A stretch of 64,000 nt of DNA from Rheum nobile (GCA_027886185.1 WOAB01000585.1:248001-312000), one strand, 5' to 3'. Counted from the first letter of the stretch, positions 1 through 10,327 are shown. Made by a program: numbers and translations. The notes: generated by a model not told the origin, from the sequence alone.

Positions 1-1117
1 CGAGCATCTTCATCCTCAGATTCAGCTGGCTCTGTTGACCCGGTTGCTCCTCTTCAGCTAGAGTCTCCTGTTGGGCAGTTTTTGTCGCAAATATTAGCAA
101 GTCACCCGCATCTTATTCCTGCTGCTGTTGACCAGCAGCTTGATCAGTTGCAGACTGAACTTGATGCTGAGAAACAAAAGGATGAGCCGCCCGTTTCAGG
201 AATGGATCTGGTATTGTACAGGTACGTTGACTTTGCACCGAGTCTCTTCACATGATCTAGCTCTCAACCTCTCATAGTAATTAGTTATTTATTGGCTCGG
301 ATTGTTTTTAGGCGAATTGCTGAGGTTAAAGCCAACGAAAGGAAAAAGGCCTTGGAAGAGATACTGTATGCTGTAATTGTGAAGAAGTTCATGGACGCAA
401 ACGTTTCTCTAGTCCCATCTATTTCTTCTTCCTCAGATCCATCCCGTCGAATTGACACATGGCCAAGCCAAGTGGAGAAGCTTGAGCAGATCCATTCTCC
501 CGAGGCCTATGAGATGATCCAAAACCATCTTGCTCTTCTTCTTGGAAACCGGTTGGGCGATTCAACTTCAGCAGCAGAAATCAGCAAGCTCAGGGTCGGT
601 CAAGTTTACGCTGCATCAGTCATGTACGGTTACTTCCTAAAGAGAGTTGACCAGCGGTTTCAACTCGAGAAGGCCATGAAAATGCTCCCTGAAGGGCGCA
701 GCGTCGGGGAGCCTGAAGAGGCAAAGAAAACTCAGGGAGAGCTCCATCAGCGCCAACTCTCATCCCGAGGTCTCGTCTTGGGCTGGGGGTGTGAGCCCAG
801 GTGGATTTGGTTACGGGATGAGCCCGTCTCGTCTGAGAAGCTACGTCATGTCCTTTGATGCTGACACCCTCCAAAGATGTGCCACGATCAGATCGAAAGA
901 AGCTATTGGCATCATTGAGAAACACACGGAAGCGTTGTTTGGAAGACCCGAGATATCTGTTAGGCTAGACGGGACAATAGACTCCTCCAAGGATGAACTC
1001 ATCAAGATTGGGTTTGATGGCCTAAAGAGGTTGGTGTTGGAGGCTGTCACGTTTGGATCTTTTCTCTGGGATGTCGAGAGTTATGTGGACTTCAGGTACC
1101 GCTTTGTGATGAATTAG
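1..1117 (+). CDS. 3' part of a DUF760 gene (UV-B-induced protein At3g17800-like), two exons, one apparent frameshift
   Basis: The frame opens at base 1 and runs to 221, where a GTACGT donor begins. An acceptor ends at 311, and exon 2 continues in frame from 312. The product carries the family's ESPVGQFLSQIL segment, a KANERKKALEEILYAVIVKK stretch, and a C-terminal part with SPSRLRSYVMSF, LFGRPEI and FGSFLWDVESYVD, ending at a TAG at 1115-1117. The family is a plant protein group with a DUF760 domain, generally plastid-directed; its biochemical role is not established. The N-terminus and any transit peptide lie outside the window. Between about 682 and 745 the reading frame moves by one, so the linker after the MKMLPEG segment cannot be joined to the SHPEVSSWAGG segment in one frame. 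No intron of usable size fits there. This is either a real indel that makes a pseudogene, or a sequence error. The family call is firm; the gene's functional state is not. Confidence 0.86.
222..311 (+). other. Intron of the DUF760 gene
   Basis: This 90-bp intron starts GTACGT and ends TTTTTAG. Splicing restores an AGG codon split across the junction (AG from exon 1, G from exon 2) and joins the LVLYR segment to RIAEVKANE, which is continuous in the family. Confidence 0.85.
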
Positions 1118-1228
1118 GTAGAGCGTACTCTTAGCCCAACAACTAGTCTTCTTATGGTCGTTATGTGAATATATGTTGTTGTAAGTAAGGTTGTAATTAA
1201 GTAGCCTTTTCTGCTCAAGTATTAAAAA
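1118..1228 (+). other. 3' flank or 3' UTR of the DUF760 gene
   Basis: This is short AT-rich sequence between the stop codon and the first base of the copia LTR. It is probably part of the 3' untranslated region. Element A therefore landed about 110 bp downstream of the stop and may affect polyadenylation. No clear poly(A) signal was singled out. Confidence 0.55.
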
Positions 1229-1895
1229 TGTTCTACATAACCTTTTCAAAAAAGCAAAGTGGGTTTTGAGCATATATTGCTCTCCCACATCGAGACTTTT
1301 GGGGTATATATCTGGGGCTTTTCTTGTTACAATTAATTAACTTAGAAAGGTATCCCCCTCGCATGCACAGCTGCCGCCCGGCCAGTCCGTGTGCGTGTCA
1401 CGTGTGCGGCGCGGTTGGGTGGGTCCTATTAAATTAATTACGTTTTCGATTCTTCCGATTTTTTTAAAATTGTTTGAATGTTTCAACTCAGTTGTAACCG
1501 TCGCTTATTTTCAGCAGTTCACCCCATGATTTTCTTTAGTGTAACACTCTGCAGTTACAGAATTCATTTTAAGTAAAGAAGTTCTCTGGTTTTATAGAAC
1601 ACACAGAAGCAAACAATTCTCTTCTCCAAAAACGTTTTCATTCTGAGCATACTCGGTTGATTTCAGTCCTTAGTTGGCGAGAGCCCACGATCGGAGGACG
1701 CTGTGCGAACCTTGGGGGGCGACGCCGATCTGACAGAGCTCCGGTGGGTCAGGACGAAATCGCTTCTAAGGAAGCAAATTCCATACCGCAACGCAGCAAG
1801 TTTTCGCTCGTGTTTTATCAATCGGTTTTCAAAGCGGCCCTACAGTCAAATATCAGTAAGGTCTCATCTGGTTCAATTATGGTTTCGTACTAACA
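1229..1895 (+). repeat. 5' LTR of copia element A
   Basis: This LTR matches 8079-8825 over most of its length, from the shared CCTTTTCAAAAAAGCAAA stretch to the shared TTTCGTACTAACA end. It is about 80 bp shorter than its partner because a block present around 8300-8345 is missing here. Mismatches are frequent, so the insertion is old. The expected TGGTATCAGAGC primer site does not follow the LTR; the bases at 1896-1910 are unlike any common primer site and have probably decayed. Confidence 0.85.
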
Positions 1896-1924
1896 CTTTA
1901 GAAGCGATTTTTTGAGAATCCAGA

Positions 1925-2830
1925 ATGGCGATGATACCGTATTTCAAGCCGTTGTTGGATCTGTCGAAGCTTGAACCTCTGGATGGAACAAACTACAAGA
2001 GGTTGTCCCAGAAGATGCTGATTTTCTTCGAACAGTTGGAGGTCGACTATGTTTTTCTTCAACCGGCCCCGACTCCTGCTGCACCGACTACTGATCAGGT
2101 CGTTCCCAACACTCCAGGGATGGACGGATCTGCATCTCAAGAAGGTAATTTGACTGTTGCAGATGACCAGATGAAAAATTATGAATCAGATAACAAAACA
2201 GTTCGTGATCATCTGCTCAGTCATGTTACGAACCCTATTTTTAATTTACTGGCAACCCACAAATCTGCAAAGGTGATGTGGGATTTATTGGATACTAAAT
2301 ATTCTACTGATGACGCTTGAAAGAAAAAGTACGTCTGCGGGAAGTTCATGTAGTTTAAGATGGTGGACGAAAAGCCTATCATGGCTCAAGTCCATGAGTA
2401 CGATAATTTGGTGCCTGAGGGAATGAAGATGTGCGAGGTTCTACAAGCCAATTTCTTGGTTGAGAAGCTGCCTGATTCTTAGGCCAACTACCGCAACCAT
2501 CTGAAGCACAGGAAGAAGGATCTGACCCTGGTTGAACTCGTCAGCCACATGAAGATTGAAGAGGTGAATCGCCTCAAGGATAAGCCTGCTCCTAAAGTTC
2601 CTGATAATTCGGTTAAGGATGATTTTGTGGAGTCTTCTACCAATGTTGACAGGTTCAAAAAAAAAGGACTCAAATGCTGGACCTAAGAAAGACAAGGTGC
2701 AAAACAAGAAGGGTCCTAATTTCAAGAAGCAGGGAAAGCCTTCTGACAAGTCCAAGCAAGGCTGCTACGTCTGTAGAAAGCTGGGATATCGTGCTTTCCA
2801 ATGCTACCGCATGACTGACAACCAGAAGAA
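1925..2830 (+). pseudogene. Copia gag with CCHC knuckle (element A), frameshifted
   Basis: The frame opens at 1925 with an ATG shortly after the LTR and carries a copia gag (UBN2-like) segment, LSKLEPLDGTNYKRLSQK. It is broken by stops near 2318, 2352 and 2480. It changes frame in a run of A at about 2657-2665, then continues into a lysine-rich linker and a knuckle at 2762-2803, CYVCRKLGYRAFQC. In that knuckle the histidine of C-x2-C-x4-H-x4-C is replaced by tyrosine. Gag would form the particle and bind RNA. This copy cannot make it in one piece. Confidence 0.75.
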
Positions 2831-2929
2831 CGTCCCAAAGACTAATGGAGATCAGCCCAAGCCGCATGCCAACCTTGCTGAAGGAAACGACCAACTGATA
2901 GCTATGATCACTAAAGCAAACCATGTAGC

Positions 2930-4742
2930 TAAAAAGGTAGAATGGATGTTGGACACTAGAGCAACCAAGCATTTTTGTGCTAATAGGGAGCTCTTTGTTG
3001 AGTTTGAGGAAGCTGCTGAAATAGACAAAGTCTATATGGGAAACTCAAGTGTCTCTCAGGTCCTTGGGAAAGGAAAGATGTGTTTGAAGCTCACTTCAGG
3101 GAAGTATCTTTTATTACAGAATATTTTATATGTACCTTCTATGCGTAGGAACTTGATTTTGTCTCGTTTGCTTGAATTGTTGGCATAAAACAAGTGATTG
3201 AAGCTTGTAAAATAGTCTTATCTAAGAATGGTGAATTCGTAGGAAAGGGCTATAGGTCCGGATGCTTGTATGTGCTTGAGACTTTGATTGATAATGAGAA
3301 TGTTTCTTCTTCTGCTTATATCGTTGAGTCTTTGGATTTATGGCATGCTAGACTTGGACATTTAAATGTTAAATCTGTCAATCGTTTGCATGCAATGGGT
3401 TTAATTACGAATTTGACAAAATATGGTCATGGTAAATGTAGTGTGTGTGTGTGTGTGTGTGTGTGTATTGATGCTAAATACAAGAGAAAGCCTTTTACTT
3501 ATGTTAATGAAAGGAGAACAAAGTTATTAGAATTAATTCATTCAAACTTAGCAGAATTTAGAAACACAGAAAGCAGAGGTGGTAAGAAGTATTATATCAC
3601 TTTTGTGGATGACCATTCTGGATACACCAAATTGTATTTATTGAGATCCAAGGATGAAGTTGAAAATGTGTTTTACATTTATAAGGCAGAAGTAGAAAAC
3701 CAACTGAATCAAAAAATCAAAAGAATTAGATCTGATAGAGGAGGCGAATACATCACCAACTCTTGGATGGAATTCTGCGAGAACAATGGTATCATTCAGG
3801 AATTTATAGCTCTATACAGCCCACAATAAAATGGCATAGAAGAAAGGAAAAACAGAACTTTGAAAGAAATGATGAATGCTTTGCTTTCTAACTTTGGTTT
3901 GCCTGATAAAATGTGGGGCGAAGTTGTATTGACTGCCAACCATATTCTCAACAGATTTCCTCATAAAAAGCTAGACAAGACACCTTATGAGTAATGGAAA
4001 GGGCATTCGCCTATTCTGAAATTTCTTAAAGTATGGGGGTGTTTAGCTAAAGTGGGATTGCTTGCCTTTAGGGTTGATGCAATTGGATCTAAAACTTTTG
4101 ATTATGTATTTATTGGTTATGCTAAAAACAGTGCAGCTTATCGATTCATGTGTTTGAGTGATCATTCATTGTGTGAATATCGTGATGCCGAATTGTTTGA
4201 GCATATATTTCCTTTGTGCAAATTGATTCTATGCCTAGCACTATTGCATCTTCCTCCATGAGTTTACCTTCCACGCCAATTGATGAAACCGAACCAAAGA
4301 AGAGTAAGAGGCAAGGAAAAAGAACTAGTTTTGGTCCTGATTTTGTGACTGCTTTCTTGATTGAACTCAATGATTATGATGAATTGAATGATACATTCAT
4401 TAGTGTGTATATGCTAGAGGATGATCCTAAGACATATGATGAAGTTGTGAGTTCATTGGATGCTAGTTTTTGGAAAGATGCAATTAAAAGTGAAATAGAT
4501 TCTATTATGTCTAATCAGACATGGGAACTAGTTGACATGCCTAAGGGAAACAAAGCCATTGGATGTAAATGGATCTTTAAGAAGAAACTTAAGATAGATT
4601 GCTCAGTTGAGAGGTATAAGGCAAGACTAGTTATTAGAGGATTCACTCAAAAATATGGGATTGACTTCTTTGACACTTATTCTCATGTGACTAAGATCTC
4701 TACCATACGTGCATTATTTGCTTTAGCTTCTAGCTACAAGTT
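2930..4742 (+). pseudogene. Copia protease, integrase and N-terminal RT (element A), broken
   Basis: The protease start reads WMLDTRATKHF, where the family has D-[ST]-G; the glycine is arginine here. A frame change near 3188 follows. Next come the GAG-pre-integrase region (DLWHARLGHLN), an expanded zinc finger (see the GT repeat at 3441), and the integrase core with FVDDHSGY and RSDRGGEY. The stop at 3827-3829 falls just before the conserved NGIEERKNRTLKE segment, and another stop lies near 3994. RT begins in a third frame (from about 4216) and stops at LLVMD, where the nested element interrupts it at 4743-4747. The remainder of RT resumes at 7880. Confidence 0.85.
3441..3466 (+). repeat. (GT)13 microsatellite inside the integrase zinc finger
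   Basis: Thirteen GT units lie in the coding frame and add a run of alternating Val-Cys residues between the two cysteines normally spaced C-x2-C before the AKYKRKPF segment. The expansion keeps the frame open. Confidence 0.9.
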
Positions 4743-4747
4743 GTTAG

Positions 4748-5477
4748 TGATGGACAGTGACCTGGGCCAAGACCTTGGTCTAGTGCAGCTCTGTCTTGCA
4801 CGTCCCTGGCGTCCCCCATGGCGCCGAGTGAGGGCGTCTTCTCCGACGCAGGGTACCAAGTTGTTCTATTTCCGGGCCGCGCCTCTCGGGCATGCGTGCT
4901 CTCGGTGACATCGTTTCATGAGCCATGTCCCGTTGGCTTGCTCACTTTGGTTGTGGGCCCGCTTTCTATTTATAGCTTTGCTTGTTATGTTTTGCATTCC
5001 CTTTATAGGTAATGGATTGGGCCTTATGTCTTGGGCCCAAGCCCATTAGGGTTTCCTCTTCAACCCTAGTTTTCCTTTTGTTTTTCTATAAATAGGGTAG
5101 AACTCTCATTGTATTTTCCAAGTTAAGTTTAAGACAATCTAGTGGAGAGTCACTCCTAGTTGTCCCTTGGCTTTAATCTCTCTCTCTCTCTCTCTCTCTT
5201 TGAAGGCTCTTCTAGCCTTTGCTCAAAGTTCTCTAAGAAGCCATAACGTTGGCCACCTTCCACCACCTCGGGTGCTCATCACGTTGAACTCCTCCTCCCA
5301 TCCGATGCCAGGGTTTGATCCGCCAAACCCAAGAAAGGGTAACATAACGTTGTTTCCCTTGAAGGAGTTCTTGAAGAAAGCCAAGAACACGAAGAACGCG
5401 AAGAACGAGTGCTTGCTTGGGAAGAACAAACGATCTGGATCTAGATCGGTCTTGCTCCACGGGGATCGATTGCATCA
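4748..5477 (+). repeat. 5' LTR of element A2
   Basis: It starts TGATGGACAG, right after the GTTAG duplication, and ends GCATCA, immediately before the primer site. It matches 7142-7874 almost base for base, with scattered mismatches and small indels. It contains a TATAAATAG box at 5087-5095 and a CT-rich tract near 5177-5200. Confidence 0.92.
5087..5095 (+). promoter_or_regulatory. TATA box in the A2 LTR
   Basis: TATAAATAG lies in the distal half of the 5' LTR about 390 bp from its end. The same motif occurs in the 3' LTR near 7486. A CT-rich tract, common near plant LTR transcription starts, lies about 85 bp downstream. Confidence 0.6.
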
Positions 5478-5479
5478 AT

Positions 5480-5491
5480 TGGTATCAGAGC
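5480..5491 (+). other. Primer binding site of A2 (initiator tRNA-Met type)
   Basis: TGGTATCAGAGC lies 2 bases after the end of the 5' LTR. It is complementary to the 3' end of plant initiator tRNA-Met, the primer used by many plant LTR elements. Confidence 0.88.
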
Positions 5492-5961
5492 CATTCCTCA
5501 AGCTAAGTTTCTTGTTCCTTTCGATCTTTAAATTTTGGCACTCAATCCCGTTTCTAAGTTTGTTCATATATTTCCATTGCTTCCGCCATTGTTCTCTTCG
5601 TAAGGTCGGTGCATGCGTGATTCTTCACTTTGTGCCCGTCCATTACCGTTCACCTTCACTTGTGCGGTTCAAGCGTGATTCTTCATTGCTTGACCGTCCA
5701 TTTCCGAGGTAAAAAAAATAATCCAAGTTTCCGTTTCCCAAGTAGCATTTATTTATCAACGCTTGTGTGAATCATTGCTTGCTACTTCATTGCTTCTAGC
5801 CTTACGTCAAACCTAATCCGCCTTACGCTTACCCAAATTTCTCGGCCCTTGAGTGCCAAATTTTGTGTCGTTTGTGGCAAGGACTTGGTTTGTCGTTAGG
5901 TTCTCGTACCTTTGATTGCTTTGACTTCCGCTTAGTCATGTTTCGCATAGGTAGAATCGAG

Positions 5962-7005
5962 ATGGCACCACGACCCTTGAATGTGGCTGACAACTACTCT
6001 AGGCGCGCCCCATCTCACCGCACGAAGCATGACCTACGTGCAGCGCGCCCTGGTATAGATCGCAACCTTGCACGCCGCGTTCATGACCCGGGTCACTATG
6101 ATGACCGTAGCTAGAGAGCTTCAGCCAAAAGTCCCCGCCGTGTGCCTCGTTTGTACATCGAGCCCTTTGTTGGTGTTAGTGACTATGCCATGTGTCACAA
6201 TTGGCTCTGCAACACGGCCTTTGCCTTGCACCACTTTCCCTACATGGGCTACGAGAAGGTTTAGTTGGCAACATCCTACTTCACGCACGACGCTCGTGCA
6301 TGGTGGTCTCGGCTCAAACAGGGGCGTGCAGAGCGTCGTTTACTTCCCATTACTATGTGGGACCAACTGGTTTATGTGATGACACGGTGATTTGCAGGCG
6401 ACAACCAAAGACCTGAACAAGCTCATACCCCCTCTGAGGACACCGCATCGCTTCTTGCTTGTATCGCTGAGTTGCGTGCCGAGAAGGCTGCTAAAGACTC
6501 AGAGTGTACTGTAGCGGCCATTTCCACACCCATTAGCGCCACAGATGTACCCAAGACAGACGTTGTGCCTCGGCCCGACGAGACCAACATGCTTCCAACT
6601 GACGACGACAATGTAGCCATGGTCGGCACGACGACCACAGATGAGCCCAAGATGGACGTTGTGCCTCGGACCGACGAGACAGAGGTGCTCCCAGCTAACA
6701 ACGACAATGTAGCTACACCGACCATCACCAGCTACACGCCTGTCGTGCCGCCAGACCTTTTGCTTGTGACGGTTGCTACACCGAAGCCATCCGATCCCAC
6801 AGACGAGTTGAAGTCCGACCGATGCACTGAGTTTGTCACAGAGCTCCCTGAGTGCGGCCATACCGACATGGAGTGTTGCGTAGCTAACACCGTTGGCCAA
6901 GCTATCCCGGGCCATCTCTGCTACCCTTTCGACCCTGGAGAGGTATTCTCATTCCAAGAAGGGGAGCAAGGCTCCAACATCTTGTTCGTCCAACAACACC
7001 AGTAG
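5962..7005 (+). pseudogene. Gag-like ORF of element A2 with an acidic, internally repeated tail
   Basis: One frame runs from an ATG at 5962 to a TAG at 7003-7005, about 347 codons, with three internal stops (6112-6114, 6262-6264, 6409-6411) and no frame change. The middle part (FTHDARAWWSRLKQ and LLPITMWDQLVYVMT) matches the Retrotrans_gag consensus of Ty3 elements, in which an A-x-x-W-W motif is followed by a W-x-x-L segment. The C-terminal half is acidic and proline/threonine-rich. It holds two tandem copies of a unit of about 36-37 residues that includes VVPR-DET and DDNVA or NDNVA. No CCHC knuckle or protease was found. It presumably packaged the RNA in trans-supplied particles. Confidence 0.75.
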
Positions 7006-7126
7006 CTCACTCGCATGATTGGCGCCCTCCCACACTCCAACTTTGTCTTTAAGAATGGGAGAAGCGCCAATGTGTTTTTTGTGTTCCCCCTCAGCTCTAC
7101 GTGCACGAATCGAGGACGATTCGTAT

Positions 7127-7141
7127 TTAAGAAGAAGAGAA
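7127..7141 (+). other. Polypurine tract of A2
   Basis: A purine run (AAGAAGAAGAGAA) ends directly at the 3' LTR start and would prime plus-strand synthesis. Confidence 0.75.
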
Positions 7142-7874
7142 TGATGGACAGTGACCTGGGCCAAGACCTTGGTCTAGTGCAGCTTTGGCTTGCGCGTCCC
7201 TGGCGTCCCTCATGGCGGCGAAAGAAGGGCGTCTTCTCCGACGCATGCTACCAAGTTGTTCTATTTCTAGGCCGCGCCTCTCGGGCGTGCGTGCTCTCGG
7301 TGACATCGTTTCATGAGCCATGTCCCGTTGGCTTGCTCACTTTGGTTGTGGGCCCGCTTTCTATTTATAGCTCTGCTTGTTATGTTTTGCATTCCCTTTA
7401 TAGAATGATGTAATGGATTGGGCCTTATGTCTTGGGCCCAAGCCCATTAGGGTTTCCTCTTCAACCCTAGTTTTCCATTTGTTTTTCTATAAATAGGGTA
7501 GAACTCTCATTGTATTTTCCAAGTTAAGTTTAAGACAATCTAGTGGAGAGTCACTCCTAGTTGTTCCTTGGCTTCAATCTCTCTCTCTTTCTCTCTTTGA
7601 AGGCTTTTCTAGCCTTTTCTCAAAGTTTTCTAAGGAGCCATAACGTTGGCCTCCTTCCACCACCTCGGGTGTTCATCACGTTGAACCCCTCCTCCCATCC
7701 GCCGCCAAGGTTTGATCCGCCAAACCCAAGAAAGGGGAACATAACGTTGTTTCCCTTGAAGGAGTTCTTGAAGAAAGCCAAGAACACGAAGAACGCGAAG
7801 AACGAGTGCTTGCTTGGGAAGAACAAACGATCCGGATCTAGATCGGTCTTGCTCCACGGGGATCGATCGCATCA
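7142..7874 (+). repeat. 3' LTR of element A2
   Basis: It starts TGATGGACAG and ends CGATCGCATCA, followed by the target duplication GTTAG. It matches the 5' LTR at 4748-5477, with differences such as a small insertion near 7403 and a shorter CT tract. Confidence 0.92.
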
Positions 7875-7879
7875 GTTAG

Positions 7880-8078
7880 TGCATCAGATGGATGTTAAGA
7901 CTGCATTTTCAAATGGTGATCTTAATGAAGAAATTTATATGGAACAACCTCTTGGGTGCATAATTCCAGGGCAGGAGAACAAGGTGTGCAGACTCAAGAA
8001 GTCACTTTATGGGTTGAAGCAAGCACCAAAGCAATGGTATGAAAAGTTTCATAAGACTATTTCTGCATTGTGGGGGAT
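7880..8078 (+). pseudogene. Middle RT fragment of copia A after the nested element
   Basis: The RT frame resumes with HQMDVKTAFSNGDLNEE, IYMEQP and KKSLYGLKQAPKQWYEKF. It then stops being RT-like at about 8067. The purine tract GTGGGGGAT at 8070-8078 follows at once and then the 3' LTR. The catalytic YVDD block and RNase H are missing, so about a quarter of pol was deleted. Confidence 0.88.
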
Positions 8079-8825
8079 TGTTGGGAGTATAGAACCTTTT
8101 CAAAAAAGCAAAATGGGTTTTGAGCATATCTTGCTCTTCCACATCGAGACTTTTAGGGTAAAGAGACTAGTATATATTTGGGGCTTTTCTTGTTACAATT
8201 AGTTGAGTTAGAAAGGTGCCCCCTCGCGTGCACCGCCGCCGCTGTCTGGCCGATCCGGTCCATGTTCTTGGCACGGGCGCGGTGTGGGTGGGTGGGTTCT
8301 ATTTTACGAGTCACATTAATTTTTGGGCCTTTAAAGTTTCAGAACATATATTAATTATGTTTTCGATTCTTCCGATTTGTTTTAAATTTGAAATTTAAAA
8401 TTGTTTGAACGTTTCAACTCAGTTGTAACCGCCCCTTATTTTCAGCAGTTCACCCTACAATTTTCTTGAGCGTAACTCTCTGCAGTTACGGAATTCGTTT
8501 TAAGTAGAGGAGTTCTTTGGTTTTACAGAACACACAGAAGCAAACAATTCTCTTCTCCAAAAGCATTTTTTGTTCTGAGCATACCCGGTTGATTCCAGTC
8601 CTTCGTTGGTGAGAGCCCGCGATCGGAGGATGCTGTGCGAACCTTGGGGGGGACACCGATCTGACAGAGCTTTTGTGGGTCAGAGCAAAATCGCTTTTAA
8701 GGCAGCGGATTCCATACCACGACGCAACAAGTTTTCGCTCGTGTTTCTCAATCGGTTTTCAAAGCGGCCCTACAATCAAATATCAATAAGGTCTCATCTG
8801 GTTCAATTCTTGTTTCGTACTAACA
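8079..8825 (+). repeat. 3' LTR of copia element A
   Basis: It starts TGTTGGGAG and ends CTAACA. It is 747 bp against 667 bp for the 5' copy, which lacks an internal block. It is preceded by a G-rich purine tract. Confidence 0.85.
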
Positions 8826-9430
8826 TTCTGGTGTTTAGTTGTCTAGAAAAATTGAGTATACTTATACAAGCATCCTTTGATTTGGTTACAAATTAAACAT
8901 GGATTAATGATTCTTTAGATGTGCAAGTATATGTTGTGGTTTTTGAAGATGGAGTGTTTTCATGTTGGCATTAGACTAGCTGGAAACATGTATTTGGTCC
9001 TCGAAATGATATATCTTGATTGCTTTAGGTTGAACTAAGTTCACTGAAGTAGCATTTGGAGAGGCAATTGTTTCGTCCCACCAATTGAGACTAAAAGAAT
9101 GAAACCAAGAGTTTGTGAAGAGAAATACATAGAATAAGGTCTCCATGTTAACATTTAGACTCGATCTTACAACCAAAAGACATTCAGTACGTAATGGCCT
9201 AGGGGGATAACAAAGGGCCGGCCTTTTGGGTAAGTCACGTAGGGTGACCGTTTAGGGCCCAAGGACCAGAGGAGCCCAAATCCAATATCCAGTACTAGTA
9301 GTAGTAGTAATATATATATTAATTGAGAGAGTAAATACAAAAATTAAAGTTGGTCTAATGGGTGAGAGTAAGTTTGGTTTCAAAAAGTCTTGGGTTTCAA
9401 AAATCTCAATATCTCAACTTTTTTCAATTT
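8826..9430. other. Flanking DNA without a recognisable gene; a possible hAT-like end at 9215-9262
   Basis: This is AT-rich sequence with no convincing coding frame. At 9215-9262 a GGGCCGGCC stretch followed by a GGGTGACCG and TTAGGGCCC block resembles the terminal regions of some plant hAT elements. No partner end was found, so this is weak. A short AGT/AT simple repeat follows at about 9294-9320. Confidence 0.35.
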
Positions 9431-9889
9431 AATATGTAGGTCTCATTTCTCTTTTAGTTAATTTTCATTTTCTTTATTGTGTTAGTTTTTTTTTATATAA
9501 ATTCGTGAAGCCTTTTATACTTCTTTTTTGCAAAATAAAAAATCAAACTTTAAATTTTTTATCTTATAGACTGTATATAACATTTTATTTCTTTAATATG
9601 TGATCCATTTCTCTATTAGTTAATTTTAACTTCTAATTTTCTTTATTGTACTAGTGTTTTCATGTGCGAAGCCCTTTCTATTTATTTTTAAAAAATAAGA
9701 AATTGAATCTTTTAAATTTTTATCTTATATTATGTATATAACAATTTTTTTTAATATGTGGGCCAAAATTCTCTTTTAGTTCATTTTAACATTTAGTTTT
9801 CTTCATTGTACTAGTTTTTATTATGTAATGCACTTTTTATTTGTTTTTTTACAAAATAAGAAACACAAACTTTTTATTTTTATCTTAGA
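9431..9889 (+). repeat. Diverged AT-rich tandem repeat, about 2.8 copies of 160 bp
   Basis: Three units begin AATATGTGG or similar (9431, 9595, 9753). Each continues through a CTCTTTTAGTTAATTTT-like block, a TTCTTTATTGTACTAG block, a TTTTT-AAAATAAGAAA block and a TTTTTATCTTA end. Unit lengths are about 164, 158 and 137 bp. The third unit is cut at the junction with element B. Confidence 0.75.
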
Positions 9890-10327
9890 GTGTTGAGAGA
9901 GTTTGAGTTGAGAGAAATCAATTGGAGACCTTAGGGAGGTTTTCTCTACCCAAGGTATATTCCAATTTTCTATTCTTCAACTAAAATGACAAAGAAGCCA
10001 AGGGAAGGCTTAAATAGTCTAGGGTTTTTGGGAGTGGGCTAGGAGCCATAGGCACATGGGTCCACACGCCCATCCTCTAGCTAAATACCCTAATTATCCA
10101 AAATTAAAAGGCACTAACATAACTTAATTGCCAAAAGGGAAAAGGGATAAAAACCATAAAGGCTTGGATAGGAACGCGCGCTTGAATGCCTTGGAGTCGA
10201 AGCATCGGATGCTTGATTGTCGTGGCATTTGAAGCGACGGCGTTTTGGCTACTCCGGGAAGGGTCGGGCTTGGGCCTTCTTCCCCGGGTCTTGAGTGTCC
10301 ATGTTGATGGGTGTTTGGCACTCATCA
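9887..10327 (-). repeat. Truncated 3' LTR of element B
   Basis: This copy matches the inner 440 bp of the complete LTR (from about 15327 to 15769). The outer roughly 290 bp are absent, and the AT-rich repeat is joined directly. It ends CACTCATCA on the plus strand, next to the reverse-complement purine tract at 10328-10345. Confidence 0.9.

Larger units (their letters stand above)
4748..7874 (+). mobile_element. Non-autonomous gag-only LTR element A2 nested in copia A
   Basis: Two highly similar LTRs of 730 and 733 bp flank a 1.66-kb interior. The 5-bp target duplication GTTAG is at 4743-4747 and 7875-7879. Removing the element rejoins the RT segments SSYKLLV and HQMDVKTAF, which proves the nesting. 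A TGGTATCAGAGC primer site and a purine tract are both present. The interior has one long gag-like frame and no protease, RT or integrase, so it needed enzymes from another element. This layout fits a TR-GAG type; the gag motif suggests Ty3 ancestry. Confidence 0.92.
1229..8825 (+). mobile_element. Ty1-copia element A (Tork/TNT1-like), decayed, host of a nested element
   Basis: Related LTRs sit at both ends. Between them, in copia order, are gag, CCHC, protease, integrase and reverse transcriptase. The termini TGTTGG and CTAACA form the short inverted repeat typical of LTRs. The RT block (KGNKAIGCKWIFKKKLK, then SLYGLKQAPKQWYEKF) points to the Tork/TNT1 group. RT ends abruptly after WYEKFHKTIS and runs straight into the 3' LTR, so the C-terminal half of RT with its YVDD motif and all of RNase H are deleted. 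There are several frameshifts and stops. A2 (4748-7874) is inserted inside RT. No matching target duplication was found: the bases before 1229 are a run of A, and those after 8825 read TTCTG. Confidence 0.9.

Noticed and set aside
5167..5712. 181-codon frame at 5167, with a counterpart at 7561-7870
   Set aside because: Both lie in the A2 LTR and run across its boundary into unrelated sequence (primer region, or RT of element A).
8847..8851. AAAAA at 8847 as the target duplication partner of AAAAA at 1224-1228
   Set aside because: It would require the 3' LTR to end at GTCTAG, which does not mirror the TGTTGG start. The CTAACA end at 8825 is better supported, and a run of A is weak evidence.
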